Counted from the first letter of the stretch, positions 1-8,771 are shown. The stretch is 64,000 bases of DNA from VAZQ01 sp035293945 (GCA_035293945.1 DATGLV010000037.1:186001-250000), one strand, 5' to 3'. Notes: generated from the letters alone by a model not told the origin. Made by a program: numbers and translations.

Positions 1-437
<437 letters not shown>

Positions 438-474
438 GACTTCAGCTCCTCTCTTCTCCTAATCGCGGCCTGCC

Positions 475-789
475 TTAAGCCGCCTTCTTCAGCTGGCCGG
501 CCTGCTCGACGACGCCGAGCAGGTCGCTTTCCTTCATGATCAACAGCTCTTCGCCATCGATCTTGACCTCCGAGCCGGACCATTTGCCGAACAGGACGCG
601 GTCTCCGGCTTTGACATCGAGGGGCACGAGCTCGCCTCTTTCGTTGCGCGCGCCGGCCCCGACAGCGACGACTTCCCCTTCCTGCGGCTTCTCCTTCGCG
701 GTATCCGGAATGATGATGCCGCCGGCGGTCTTCTCCTCGGCCTCGATGCGGCGCACGACGACACGATCATGCAACGGGCGGAAATGCAT
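475..789 (-). CDS. groES: GroES co-chaperonin
   Basis: This 104-residue protein is the 10-kDa lid of the GroEL chamber. The start MHFRPLHDRVVVRR and the mobile-loop region EEKTAGGIIIPDTAKEKP (about residues 17-34), which contacts GroEL, are both intact. The frame is open further upstream. The ATG at 789 was chosen because AAGGAGGA stands just before it and family members start there. It is the first gene of the groESL operon. A CTTGAA-N16-CTAACT promoter lies about 70-95 nt upstream, which implies heat induction by RpoH. I saw no convincing CIRCE operator. Confidence 0.98.
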   Translation of the reverse strand: MHFRPLHDRVVVRRIEAEEKTAGGIIIPDTAKEKPQEGEVVAVGAGARNERGELVPLDVKAGDRVLFGKWSGSEVKIDGEELLIMKESDLLGVVEQAGQLKKAA

Positions 790-857
790 GAAATCCTCCT
801 TGCTCAGTCCAGAAATGTTGTAAGACCCGACCAGCACCCCGGCCTGGCCGATCAGCG

Positions 858-885
858 AGTTAGGGATGCAGCGTTCGGGTTCAAG
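858..885 (-). promoter_or_regulatory. Sigma-32 (RpoH)-like promoter of groESL
   Basis: Read on the minus strand, CTTGAA (885-880) is followed after 16 nt by CTAACT (863-858). This resembles the alphaproteobacterial RpoH promoter and has the same geometry as the promoter upstream of hsp20. Assignment is by motif only. Confidence 0.6.
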
Positions 886-1093
886 ACTCCGGCACAATTT
901 TTTTCGCATCGTGTTTGTTTGTTGCCGAGAAATGTTGATGAGGCGCGACGGACGGGATCGGCGGGATGGCATATCGACCGCTGGGTCGCCGGCCCCGCTG
1001 ATGCAACTTGCAAAACCCTACCCGCCGTTACCGGCCCCGCAATCAGCGCTAAGTCTTTGGAGCTTCAAAGAATCTTTTTTTTGCAAGCAGCCC

Positions 1094-1121
1094 CTTGAAA
1101 TCGAGTATTCGTCTTCTAGAT
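1094..1121 (+). promoter_or_regulatory. Sigma-32 (RpoH)-like promoter of hsp20
   Basis: CTTGAA (1094-1099), a 16-nt spacer and CTAGAT (1116-1121) match the alphaproteobacterial heat-shock promoter pattern. The layout is the same as upstream of groES. Predicted transcription starts near 1128, giving a leader of about 110 nt that contains the thermometer hairpin. Confidence 0.6.
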
Positions 1122-1127
1122 TTTTTT

Positions 1128-1239
1128 CGCCGTGCGGTGGCGCGGCGCCGGATTGCCCGGTCGGGATCCGGAAGGCGGGCGCCGGAGGAGGTGTCCGGCG
1201 TGCTCCTATCCATGTTGCTCCAAGGAGGATGTGGCTATG
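1128..1239 (+). ncRNA. ROSE-like RNA thermometer in the hsp20 leader
   Basis: The last hairpin of the leader buries the ribosome site. CCATGTT (1210-1216), bulged G1217 and CTC (1218-1220) pair across the loop CAAG with GAG and GATGTGG (1225-1234), so AAGGAGGA is sequestered. The signature of ROSE elements is a UUGCU strand facing AGGA with one bulged G, and that is what is seen here. ROSE elements are known upstream of small heat-shock genes in Bradyrhizobium and relatives. Upstream hairpins of the element were not resolved, so the 5' limit is only the predicted transcript start. Confidence 0.75.
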
Positions 1240-1692
1240 AGAAACTTCGATCCTACTTTGCTGTCACGGTCGAGCATCGGATTCGATCGTCTCTTCGACC
1301 TCTTCAATGATATGGCACGGTGGTCCGGCGAGGATCACTACCCGCCCTACAACATCGAGCGGGCCGGCGACAACCATTACCGGATATCGCTGGCGCTGGC
1401 CGGATTCGCGCCCGAAGACGTCACCGTCACGGCCGAGCAGAACATCCTGACGGTTGAGGGCACCAAATCCGCCAAGGATGAGCACCAGTATCTGTACCAG
1501 GGTATCTCCGCCCGGCCGTTCCGGCGCGTGTTCAACCTCGCCGATTACGTGCAGGTGAAAAGCGCGTCGTTCGACAACGGTCTGCTCAAGATCGAGCTGG
1601 TCCGCGAGGTTCCGGACGCGATGAAGCCGCGGCGGATTCCGATCGGCGGCGGCGATCGTACTAGCACCGTCGAGCACAGGAAGGCGGCCTGA
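1237..1692 (+). CDS. Hsp20 small heat-shock protein
   Basis: This 151-residue cytoplasmic holdase of the alpha-crystallin/Hsp20 family binds unfolding proteins during heat stress. The N-terminus MRNFDPTLLSRSSIGFDRLF is typical of rhizobial class A small Hsps. The alpha-crystallin domain spans about residues 36-135 and contains the conserved ALAGFAPEDV and NGLLKIEL strands. The ATG at 1237 was chosen over longer in-frame starts because it follows AAGGAGGA at optimal spacing and because the thermometer hairpin covers exactly that site. It is transcribed divergently from groESL, and both have matching sigma-32-like promoters. Expression is probably doubly heat-controlled, by RpoH for transcription and by the ROSE hairpin for translation. 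Confidence 0.95.
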   Translation: MRNFDPTLLSRSSIGFDRLFDLFNDMARWSGEDHYPPYNIERAGDNHYRISLALAGFAPEDVTVTAEQNILTVEGTKSAKDEHQYLYQGISARPFRRVFNLADYVQVKSASFDNGLLKIELVREVPDAMKPRRIPIGGGDRTSTVEHRKAA

Positions 1693-1800
1693 GCCGTCGT
1701 CCGCGGCGGGCCTGCAGTGTCGCGGGTTCAACAACAACAGTCATGGCTGAAAGCCAAGGCGGAGAGGGCCCGCGCGGGTCCTCCACGAGGAGGCGCAATC

Positions 1801-2058
1801 ATGAGCTCGAGCCCCAACAACATCAACACACGACCCGATTCCAGCTCAAAGATCATTTCGCTTGCGGAATACCGCGCGCGAAAGCTCGGCCAAGCGGACG
1901 GTGATGCGCCACCGCCCCCGCCAGGTGCGCTCGGCGCGAGGCCTCTCATCTGGACGGCCCGTCTCGAGGCTGACGCACGGCAACATGCGGCACAAGCGCG
2001 AGCGTTCACAGATGGACAAGTGGCAAGGCGGAGGCTGTGTCATGCAACACCGGCCTGA
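1801..2058 (+). CDS. Small hypothetical protein downstream of hsp20
   Basis: This 85-residue ORF starts at an ATG behind GAGGAGG. The N-terminal half contains a KIISLAEYRARK stretch, a short helix of a kind common in small Hyphomicrobiales proteins. The rest is Pro/Ala-rich and has no recognisable domain. It is 108 nt after hsp20 on the same strand and overlaps the next ORF by 17 nt, so it may ride on the heat-shock transcript. No function can be assigned. The good ribosome site supports translation; the low-complexity sequence argues for caution. Confidence 0.5.
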   Translation: MSSSPNNINTRPDSSSKIISLAEYRARKLGQADGDAPPPPPGALGARPLIWTARLEADARQHAAQARAFTDGQVARRRLCHATPA

Positions 2059-2536
2059 AAATCGCGTGTCATTCGAAGGTTGGAGCGCCCCGGACGGATT
2101 TGGCGCCACTGACCTCATGCAGCCCGCGCAGGCGTTCGACTGTCCCTCGCACGTCGTCAACGATCCGGAGCTTACGCTCGACGAGAAGCGGGCGATCCTC
2201 TCGGCCTGGGCGTCCGACGCCTGCGCTTTGGACTCACAGCCCGGCCTGCGGCGTTCGCCTTCCGGCAAGCGCCCGGTGCTTTTCGACGAGGTGATGGATG
2301 CGTTGCGCATGCTGGACAAGCAGCCAGGCGAGCAGTCTCGCGATAGCGCGCGCTGTCGGCGTATAGGTGGCGGCAGCGCCGGCACGGCCGCGAGCGGCCG
2401 CGAGCCGGTCGACAATCGCGCAACTGAATGGGGAGGCTACCGATACGGTTCGAAGACCGGAGGTGGCCAAAGTCATGGCGATGCCAGGTTTCGTGCCGAG
2501 CGTCGCGACATTGCGGCGACCATGCCGGTGAAATGA
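2042..2536 (+). CDS. Conserved hypothetical protein (DPELTLDEKRAILSAWASDA family)
   Basis: This ORF of 164 residues has a convincing core in residues ~1-95, including DPELTLDEKRAILSAWASDA and FDEVMDALRMLDK. I recall these motifs from short uncharacterised proteins widespread in Rhizobiales. The remaining ~70 residues are Arg/Gly-rich and look like read-through of non-coding sequence, so the native protein may once have ended near position 2330. The ATG overlaps the end of the previous small ORF, which suggests translational coupling. No membrane segment or signal peptide is seen. The function is unknown. Confidence 0.6.
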   Translation: MQHRPENRVSFEGWSAPDGFGATDLMQPAQAFDCPSHVVNDPELTLDEKRAILSAWASDACALDSQPGLRRSPSGKRPVLFDEVMDALRMLDKQPGEQSRDSARCRRIGGGSAGTAASGREPVDNRATEWGGYRYGSKTGGGQSHGDARFRAERRDIAATMPVK

Positions 2537-2554
2537 GTTTCGCTCTGGAGCTTG

Positions 2555-2776
2555 ATGAACATGAACCCGCACACGAGAGCATCATATGGGCGACGCCTCC
2601 GGCATCGCCGACGACGTGAATGGGAAGATTGGAACGGGGCGCTCTGGTCCTCGCTGCTGCCGTTATGTTTGGCCGCAGCGGTGCTGTTCAGCGCCGTCAA
2701 TCTGTCGATTCAGCTAAGCAACGACCGTGCCGCGCTCGCAGCTGCTTCGGCGCAGGGCGCAAATGTGATCGATTGA
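2555..2776 (+). CDS. Small single-pass membrane protein, hypothetical
   Basis: This 73-residue ORF has a very basic N-terminus (RRLRHRRRREW) followed by one hydrophobic segment at about residues 30-50 (SLLPLCLAAAVLFSAVNLSI). The layout is that of a small inner-membrane protein with a cytoplasmic basic head. GGAG lies just before the ATG. It is the third small ORF after hsp20 on the same strand. I do not recognise a family. Confidence 0.45.
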   Translation: MNMNPHTRASYGRRLRHRRRREWEDWNGALWSSLLPLCLAAAVLFSAVNLSIQLSNDRAALAAASAQGANVID

Positions 2777-2787
2777 GGAATGCCGCA

Positions 2788-3888
2788 TCACTCGCTCGCG
2801 GACACAGCGCGCCGCCGCGGGCGAGCGCAAGCGTGTGGGCCTGCCTCAGCGGTTTCGCACGCCCATGGCGGGTCGAGGAGATTCTGGACCGGCCGGCTGC
2901 AAACGATGGCGAGCGCCGCGGTGATCACGCCCCCGACAACATCCATCAGGTAATGATTGCCGCACGGAACCGCGGACGCGAGCATGGCACTGTCGAGCAC
3001 AATGACGGCGCCCAACAGCGCTCTGTTCCAACAAAGTGAGAAAGGGACGATGACGGCGACCGCGGCATGCAGAGAAGGAAAGCTGATTATTCCGTTGACC
3101 GCGTCGGCATCGATCTCCTTCAGGGTTCCGTCCCGCAAAGCGATGACGATCTCCGCAGTGGTGCGGCCTAGCGTCGGCAGATTTGCAAAGCTCGAATGAG
3201 CGGCCAATGCCGACATCGGACCCAAAGTGGGAATCATGATGCTCGCGAGCTCTGAGATCACCGACGCACATATGAAGGTGATGAAGAAGCGATCGAGGTC
3301 GCGTGGCCGATTAGCCTGCACAAGGATGAGAACGGTCGCGATGAGCTGAAACGTGAATGTCGCATAGGCTGCATCCAAGAGATCCAGCAGTCTGGGCCGC
3401 CCATCGAGGCTTTGCATCGACTTCAGCCAATCGAATCCAAGATAGCGATCGAGGCGAACGAGCTCTGGATCGCGCAACGGCAGGTCGATCGCAGCCGCCA
3501 GATAGCTGAGGCAAGCCAGGCTGAGGCCGAGGACGATGACGGCGCAAACCGCCTCGACAAGGAGCACCGTCCGCGCGGCATTCGGAAAGGTCTTGCGGCC
3601 ATAAGTCAAAAGCACCACCGCCGCTGTCAGACAGAGCGGCACCCCGTTCAAAATGGGGGCGCCTATTTCGAGCAAGGCACTGGCGCCGATCGCCGAGACG
3701 TAGATGCCGAGCATCAGGATTGCGGTCGCCCGCAGATTGATCGCCGGCAGGGCTTGAGTCGGTTGCAACACCGACCGCGGGAGTTCCTCGGGGCGATCCT
3801 CCAATGGGGCGTCAAGGAATCGGCCCTGTCCGGCTCTCGAGGTATGATCGGAAACCTGGTCCATTCGTGCCGGGTCCCCGATCAGCAC
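2788..3888 (-). CDS. PAP2-family membrane phosphatase / inositolphosphotransferase-like
   Basis: This is a 366-residue polytopic membrane protein of the PAP2 superfamily, of the Aur1/Ipt1-like kind, which hydrolyses or transfers lipid phosphate groups. SFPSLHA at residues 269-275 and GNHYLMDVVGG at 310-320 carry the two catalytic-type histidines, H273 and H312, with D316. Several hydrophobic helices cover residues 52-130 and 175-340. The frame opens at a GTG (3888), but ATG at 3864 (MDQVSDHTS) is equally possible and neither has a strong ribosome site. It converges on the small ORFs and is divergent from the FNT gene. The substrate is unknown. Confidence 0.85.
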   Translation of the reverse strand: MLIGDPARMDQVSDHTSRAGQGRFLDAPLEDRPEELPRSVLQPTQALPAINLRATAILMLGIYVSAIGASALLEIGAPILNGVPLCLTAAVVLLTYGRKTFPNAARTVLLVEAVCAVIVLGLSLACLSYLAAAIDLPLRDPELVRLDRYLGFDWLKSMQSLDGRPRLLDLLDAAYATFTFQLIATVLILVQANRPRDLDRFFITFICASVISELASIMIPTLGPMSALAAHSSFANLPTLGRTTAEIVIALRDGTLKEIDADAVNGIISFPSLHAAVAVIVPFSLCWNRALLGAVIVLDSAMLASAVPCGNHYLMDVVGGVITAALAIVCSRPVQNLLDPPWACETAEAGPHACARPRRRAVSASE

Positions 3889-4109
3889 ACAATGTCAGCG
3901 AACAACAATGAAGCCGCGCACAGAACGCGGCTTTGGGTTTCTCGGCCTCGACACTCCTCACAAAAGCCCCGAGAGCGACTTTGGTTCCCCGCATCCAGGC
4001 CTGCCGATCGCCACATTCCGGAACTCGACCTCCGCGGCGATTGTTATGGTCGCGTTCAGGTGCATTCGCCGACGGAGCGCCGCAAGATGATGCCTCGAAT
4101 TGAAGCCAG

Positions 4110-4943
4110 ATGAGCACGCCAGAACCGGAAGCGAGCCAGTCGAGAGGAATCAGCGAAAAGGAAATCGAGGAAGTCGAGAGGCTGTCCACCCCGCCCACCC
4201 CGGTGATCTATGAGACAGTGAAGCGGCTGGGCGACGAGGAGATGGGGCGCCCTTTCGCGTCGCTATGGTGGTCGGGCACGGCCGCCGGTTTATCGATCAG
4301 CTTCTCCCTGCTGGCGCAGGCGTTGCTGGAGCTCGACCTGCCAGATGCACCATGGCGGCCGCTGGTCGCGAGCTTCGGCTATTCGGTCGGCTTCTTGATG
4401 GCGGTTTTGTCGCGTCAGCAGCTCTTCACCGAGAGCACGATCACGGCGGTGCTGCCGCTTGCCGCCGATTTCACCTTCGCGAATCTCGCGCGCATGACTC
4501 GCATGTGGGCGATTGTGCTCGCCGCCAATCTGGTCGGCACGCTGGTCGCCGCCCTGTTCTGCTCGTGGACGCCCGCCGTGGCACCGGACGTCCTGCATGC
4601 AATGCTCGAGATCAGCCAGAGATTGATGGATATTTCATGGGTCGACATGCTCTTTCGCGGAATAACCGCCGGGTTTCTCATCGCCGCAATGGTCTGGCTG
4701 ATGCCTGGTGCCGAGCGCGCCCAATTCCAAATCATTACTTTATTGACCTATCTGATCGCGCTCGGCGGCTTCACTCACATTGTCGCCGGCAGCGTCGAGG
4801 CGTTCATGCTGGTGGTGAAAGGTCATGCCGGCATCGTGTGGATGCTGGCCAGCTTCGCGGCTCCGACCCTGCTCGGCAACATCATCGGCGGCACGGCGCT
4901 ATTCGCGGTCATCGCCTATGCGCAGGTCATGCGGGAAATCTGA
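4110..4943 (+). CDS. Formate/nitrite transporter (FNT) family channel, YfdC-like
   Basis: This 277-residue inner-membrane protein matches the FNT channel family, pentameric pores for formate, nitrite and related small anions. Six hydrophobic segments fill residues ~50-275, including the characteristic SRQQLFTESTITAVLPL segment near residue 108. The N-terminal ~35 residues are charged and cytoplasmic (SEKEIEEVERL), as in the YfdC subgroup, whose substrate is not established. It stands alone, with no formate dehydrogenase or nitrite reductase nearby, so the cargo cannot be inferred. Confidence 0.88.
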   Translation: MSTPEPEASQSRGISEKEIEEVERLSTPPTPVIYETVKRLGDEEMGRPFASLWWSGTAAGLSISFSLLAQALLELDLPDAPWRPLVASFGYSVGFLMAVLSRQQLFTESTITAVLPLAADFTFANLARMTRMWAIVLAANLVGTLVAALFCSWTPAVAPDVLHAMLEISQRLMDISWVDMLFRGITAGFLIAAMVWLMPGAERAQFQIITLLTYLIALGGFTHIVAGSVEAFMLVVKGHAGIVWMLASFAAPTLLGNIIGGTALFAVIAYAQVMREI

Positions 4944-5241
4944 AGCCGGAACCGCACAGCGCAAAGCGCGCGGAAGCGGAAGGGTTCGTGATGAACGCCT
5001 CGTCAAACAAAGAAGCTGATCCAGCCGCGGCTAAATCATCGCTGCACAGCCGACTTCGATATCGAACGGGCCGGTAAAAGAGTAGGTATTCAGAGACATT
5101 TTCCTCGGTCGCAATTTGGAGGACGAAATCAAACGCGCTTGCAATTTTAGGTTACCGCGGTCGCTCTTTCATGTAATATTGCGCAGTCCAGACTGATCAT
5201 TTCGTCCCATCGTTGCTGGTTGCCTTATTAAGGAGACCGCA
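4944..5241. other. Intergenic region, ~300 bp
   Basis: No convincing gene is present. A 28-codon ORF at 4991-5077 (MNASSNKEADPAAAK...) has no supporting features. The last part carries AAGGAG shortly before the ATG at 5242 and is AT-richer, as expected for a promoter region, but I could not pick confident -35/-10 boxes. Confidence 0.5.
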
Positions 5242-6267
5242 ATGCTCGAACTGATCTGCCAACAGCGCTATCGCGTCGGCGGCGTTCCGGTAGACCTGTC
5301 GCCTTATCGAAATCACGGCAGCCCGACCGACGCACCAGGGCAATTCGCATCCGAGTTAGGACACGACGTCATTCGGTTTCCAGATACCGATAGTCTGGTC
5401 TGGATTCCACTCGGAGGGTTAGGCGCCTGGGCGCCACTCGTTGCACTCAGGGTCGAGGTGACCGCGCGGCTGGATCCGCAGGCCAGCCTCGAGCTCGCGC
5501 TCGTTGAAGGCGACGGAGCCTTCTTGTTCTATGTCAACCAGCGTTTTCTCGCTGCGAGCCTTGGAGGGGACTACCTTCGCGCAGCCGAACCGGTGCCTGC
5601 TAACCGTTGGACCAAGCTGGTATTGGACCACGATGGGTTCGCCAAGATTCGCCTGTTCATGGACGGCAAGCTGGTGGCTGAAAAGTTGGCTTCAGGTGGG
5701 GTGCCTTCTGTTCAGGGAAGCGGCGTTGCGATCGGGAACCGGCTGAGTGGAGGCCAGCCGTTAAAGGGAGAAATCGACGAGGTCGCCATTTGGCGACTCG
5801 ATCCCAACGAGATGCGTCGGGAATTCCTATGCCGCCCCTTTACGGCTGCGACAGCGCGTTGCTGGGAAAATCTGATCGTGGCGCTGCGTGAGTGGATAGC
5901 TGCTCATCCTGCACAGGCGTCGAGCCTGGTCCAGATTCTTCAGAAGCAGCTCAATGAGCTGGTCCGAGGCCTTTACCTCTTGCCGGCAGCCGATCAGGCA
6001 AGCGCCCGCACGCACTTGAACGAGCTGGCCAAGCTGTGGTGCGCAGGAAACATTACGGGGCATCGCATGAGTGAAGCGCTGCAGCACTGGAGTAAGGACA
6101 TCCGCCAATGGGGACTACCGGACCCAGGCGGTGCAGCCGCCGAAATTCAATCTCTGCTATCCAGCCTTGACGTATCGAAGCTCACGCTTGAGTGCGACCC
6201 GGCGGCGATCGCCCTCTTGCAGCGAATTTACGCCACCGTCACCGCAGCCAGCGGAGGGGCGCACTGA
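5242..6267 (+). CDS. LamG/concanavalin-like domain protein, hypothetical
   Basis: This 341-residue protein has no signal peptide. Residues ~1-195 read as a LamG/concanavalin-A-like beta-sandwich: an opening DLSPYRNHG motif, a WTKLVLDHDG strand, the FMDGKLVAEK hairpin, and closing GEIDEVAIWRLDPNE, the usual ending of LamG laminin-type domains. Residues ~205-341 are alpha-helical and rich in Leu/Gln/Ala, with no recognised family. AAGGAGA precedes the ATG. The stop codon is separated by a single base from the start of the next gene, so the two are almost certainly co-translated and probably act together. LamG domains usually bind glycans or proteins; the ligand is unknown. Confidence 0.75.
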   Translation: MLELICQQRYRVGGVPVDLSPYRNHGSPTDAPGQFASELGHDVIRFPDTDSLVWIPLGGLGAWAPLVALRVEVTARLDPQASLELALVEGDGAFLFYVNQRFLAASLGGDYLRAAEPVPANRWTKLVLDHDGFAKIRLFMDGKLVAEKLASGGVPSVQGSGVAIGNRLSGGQPLKGEIDEVAIWRLDPNEMRREFLCRPFTAATARCWENLIVALREWIAAHPAQASSLVQILQKQLNELVRGLYLLPAADQASARTHLNELAKLWCAGNITGHRMSEALQHWSKDIRQWGLPDPGGAAAEIQSLLSSLDVSKLTLECDPAAIALLQRIYATVTAASGGAH

Positions 6268-6268
6268 C

Positions 6269-7834
6269 ATGGGTAGTCCTGCCGATGCCGCAACGTTGGC
6301 CAATTCGTTCGAGCCGATCCTGCTGTTCCATCAGGATGAAGCTTTCTTCCCACTCGATCCGAAGTGGTATTTGGAGCGCTGCGCTCTCTGGAAAACGGCA
6401 CCGCCGTTCGCTGACAAGACCAAATGGGCACAGCCCCCTGTCATCGCCAAGGGCACGATAGCCGCGAATAACGGTGCCGCCGAAGTCGCTGGCGGCAAGA
6501 CCTGGATTGGAACGCCAGGCCAGGATTTTGGGGTCGGGCCCTTGCCGGTGGGTCAGCAACCGCCGCCCGATGAAGAGCATTTCCTCGAATTTGTCGGATG
6601 GGAGCCGGTCGCAGTGCCGCCGGTCACCGCCACCACCGACAATCGCCATGCCGCGCTGGATCCTGCCGAGTATCTGGTGCCTCTGCAGGGCAGCCAGGCT
6701 TGGTATTATGTCGAGTATTTGGACAACAATGACCTGCTCGATTACACGGGAAATCCCAACGTTTCCGCGGGTGGTTTGAACCTATATTCATTGGTCGCCA
6801 GCAATCCGAAACTGAACGCGCCGCGAATGCTGCTCTACCACTTCCTCTATCCACTGCACCAAGAGACTCTCGAAGGCTGCGAGGACGTCCTGCAGGGCCG
6901 CCTGTTCGGCACTTACGCCGGCGAATGGACCTGCATCGCGTTGTTGATCGACGGGTCTCCCATATTGGCCGATGCCAAGCCCCTGTTCGTCGGCCTGACC
7001 TCTCGCAACACATCAAGTCCAATTGTGGCGCCGGATCATAAGATAGGAATGACCGTCTTCAATTGGACCGATGCCGACAGCGTCCCCGATGCCTCCGGCG
7101 GGACGCATCCGAAAATTTATGTCTCGCTCGATACTCATGGCGAGTACTTGCACCCTGGGACGCCTACTGTAACGCCGTTCTGGCCGGGAGGTGTCGATCC
7201 GGCCCGCAGCTCTTGCGGCCAAGTCGAAGGACTCGATGGCGAGATCGCCCAGGATATCACCATTCCGGGTACACCGGACACGCCCGGGCGTGATCCTAAT
7301 GCGGTGATTGCAGTCGCCAAGATATTTGCCGGTCTTCTCGCAGGCTCTCCCTTTGGCGGTTATATTGGCGCGGCCGCTGGGGCAGCCGCGGGCCTCGAGT
7401 GGGCCACCGCCGAAGGTGCGTTCGGTAGTTTCGGAGCAACAGGAACGCCCGCCACATTGGTTTTGCCTAAGGCGAATCCGACTGACCAGACCGGCGGGCC
7501 GAACTTTGGCAGAATTCTACGTCCCAAAGGCTTGGATTTCCCCGAAGCCCATCAGGCTCTCTCGGTCGACGATTGGAATGTGCGAACCTATACGGCTCCA
7601 GCTCCGGATGGCCGTGCCTATACCTATATCGTCAACCGTGCCAATCAGGTCTGGTGGGCGCCGCGGCCCACGCCGCGTCCCGGAAAGCCCGACCTGCCCA
7701 ACCCCGATGGATTTTCCGGTCGGTGGGGCCCACGGGTAACCAATGATCCAAACATTCGCCGCGCCGGAATGAAGTGCCCGGATTTCGCGCTCATGTTCCT
7801 TGAAGCCTTGGCGGTTAAGCTGCAAATGCCCTGA
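6269..7834 (+). CDS. Large hypothetical protein, Vps62-like features plus glycine zipper
   Basis: This 521-residue protein has no signal peptide. The N-terminus FEPILLFHQDEAFFPLDPKWYLERC, the central GTYAGEWTCIALLID and the later HPKIYVSLDTHGEYLHPG resemble, in order, the conserved blocks of Vps62/DUF946-type proteins (a HxDE-type opening, GDWE-like and SHA-like motifs). The similarity is my reading and is weak. Around residues 350-375 is a glycine zipper, GGYIGAAAGAAAGLEW, of the kind that packs in or crosses membranes. The C-terminus has the repeated aromatic motifs VWWAPRPTPRP and FSGRWGPRV. It is coupled to the LamG gene by a 1-nt gap. Possible roles are a membrane-active or surface protein; no enzyme activity can be claimed. 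Confidence 0.7.
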   Translation: MGSPADAATLANSFEPILLFHQDEAFFPLDPKWYLERCALWKTAPPFADKTKWAQPPVIAKGTIAANNGAAEVAGGKTWIGTPGQDFGVGPLPVGQQPPPDEEHFLEFVGWEPVAVPPVTATTDNRHAALDPAEYLVPLQGSQAWYYVEYLDNNDLLDYTGNPNVSAGGLNLYSLVASNPKLNAPRMLLYHFLYPLHQETLEGCEDVLQGRLFGTYAGEWTCIALLIDGSPILADAKPLFVGLTSRNTSSPIVAPDHKIGMTVFNWTDADSVPDASGGTHPKIYVSLDTHGEYLHPGTPTVTPFWPGGVDPARSSCGQVEGLDGEIAQDITIPGTPDTPGRDPNAVIAVAKIFAGLLAGSPFGGYIGAAAGAAAGLEWATAEGAFGSFGATGTPATLVLPKANPTDQTGGPNFGRILRPKGLDFPEAHQALSVDDWNVRTYTAPAPDGRAYTYIVNRANQVWWAPRPTPRPGKPDLPNPDGFSGRWGPRVTNDPNIRRAGMKCPDFALMFLEALAVKLQMP

Positions 7835-8014
7835 CAAAGCGATTTGTGCCGAGTCAAATTCGGAAATTTTCCTGTTCTTGGCCTGCTTTAGCAGGAGCCG
7901 TCGGCGGCGATCAGCCGGGCAGCCCCTCTGGTCTTGGCAGCGCAGCGCCTTCTGGCGCGACCCTTCCGCCTGCCGTACGATGACAACACAACAAATAGAC
8001 AGGGAGGATTTGCA

Positions 8015-8695
8015 ATGGTTAGGACGATTCACAGCGCCCTCGCCCCGGCCGGCTTTTTGGCTGCTGTTGCGCTGACAGTCACAACGCTTGCGGTCGCGCA
8101 AGCGCCGCAACCGGCGCCCGCCCTGATGGCGCCCGGACTTCCGCCCACGCTCGTGGTCGACCTGATGACCGCGGACGGCGCCGCCAAGCTCGGGGCGCAA
8201 TGGCGCGTGTCGGACGTCACCGTCAAGGAGGTGCCGATCATCCAAGGAACGATCACGCAGAACAAGATGACCTACGATATCGATCCGCACGCGGGCGCGA
8301 CCGATTTCGACGACTCCAAATGGCCGGTGATCGAGCCGAAGGACCTCAATGCACGCCGCAGCGGCGGGCATATGGCCTTCATGTGGTATCGCAGCCCGCT
8401 GACGATTCCCGCAAAGATCGGCGACTTCGATCCTTCCGGCGCCGTCGCGGTGTTCAGCACCACGGTCGATGATTATGCCGAAATCTGGGTCAACGGCGTG
8501 ATCCCGGGCCGTTCCGGCTATCCGCGCCCGGCCGCCATCTCGGGGCATAATATGCCCAACCGGGTGGTGCTCAGCACCGGTCTCAAGCCAGGCGACAAGT
8601 TCCAGATTGCCATCTTCGGCATCAACGGACCGATCTCCATGGCGCCCGCAAACTCCGTATTCGTTCGCGAGGCGAAGCTCGAGTTTTTCAAATAG
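8015..8695 (+). CDS. Secreted beta-rich protein, hypothetical
   Basis: This 226-residue protein has a Sec signal peptide (residues 1-~28, ending VAVAQA) and a mature part of alternating strands that reads like a galactose-binding-like or hydrolase-associated beta-sandwich: DDSKWPVIEP, FMWYRSPLTIP, FSTTVDDYAEIWVNG and GDKFQIAIFGING. The mature protein has no cysteine. AGGGAGGA precedes the ATG. It faces the first of the PDF-family paralogs, with a shared terminator between them. It lies at the edge of the envelope cluster and may belong to it. A carbohydrate-binding role is possible but not shown. Confidence 0.75.
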   Translation: MVRTIHSALAPAGFLAAVALTVTTLAVAQAPQPAPALMAPGLPPTLVVDLMTADGAAKLGAQWRVSDVTVKEVPIIQGTITQNKMTYDIDPHAGATDFDDSKWPVIEPKDLNARRSGGHMAFMWYRSPLTIPAKIGDFDPSGAVAVFSTTVDDYAEIWVNGVIPGRSGYPRPAAISGHNMPNRVVLSTGLKPGDKFQIAIFGINGPISMAPANSVFVREAKLEFFK

Positions 8696-8742
8696 GGGGC
8701 GGGTCCGTAGCGGACCTCGCTGCACCGGGACTAAGAAAATCG

Positions 8743-8771
8743 CATCGAGCCGGTCAGTGGCCGGCTCGATG
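8743..8771. terminator. Bidirectional terminator hairpin
   Basis: A perfect 11-bp stem (CATCGAGCCGG / CCGGCTCGATG) with a 7-nt loop lies between two convergent genes. On the minus strand it is followed by GCGATTTTCTTAG, which gives a weak U-tract. Confidence 0.7.

Noticed and set aside
834..866. Possible CIRCE (HrcA) operator upstream of groES
   Set aside because: One half (GGGTGCTGG) weakly resembles GAGTGCTAA, but the partner at the required 9-nt spacing does not match.
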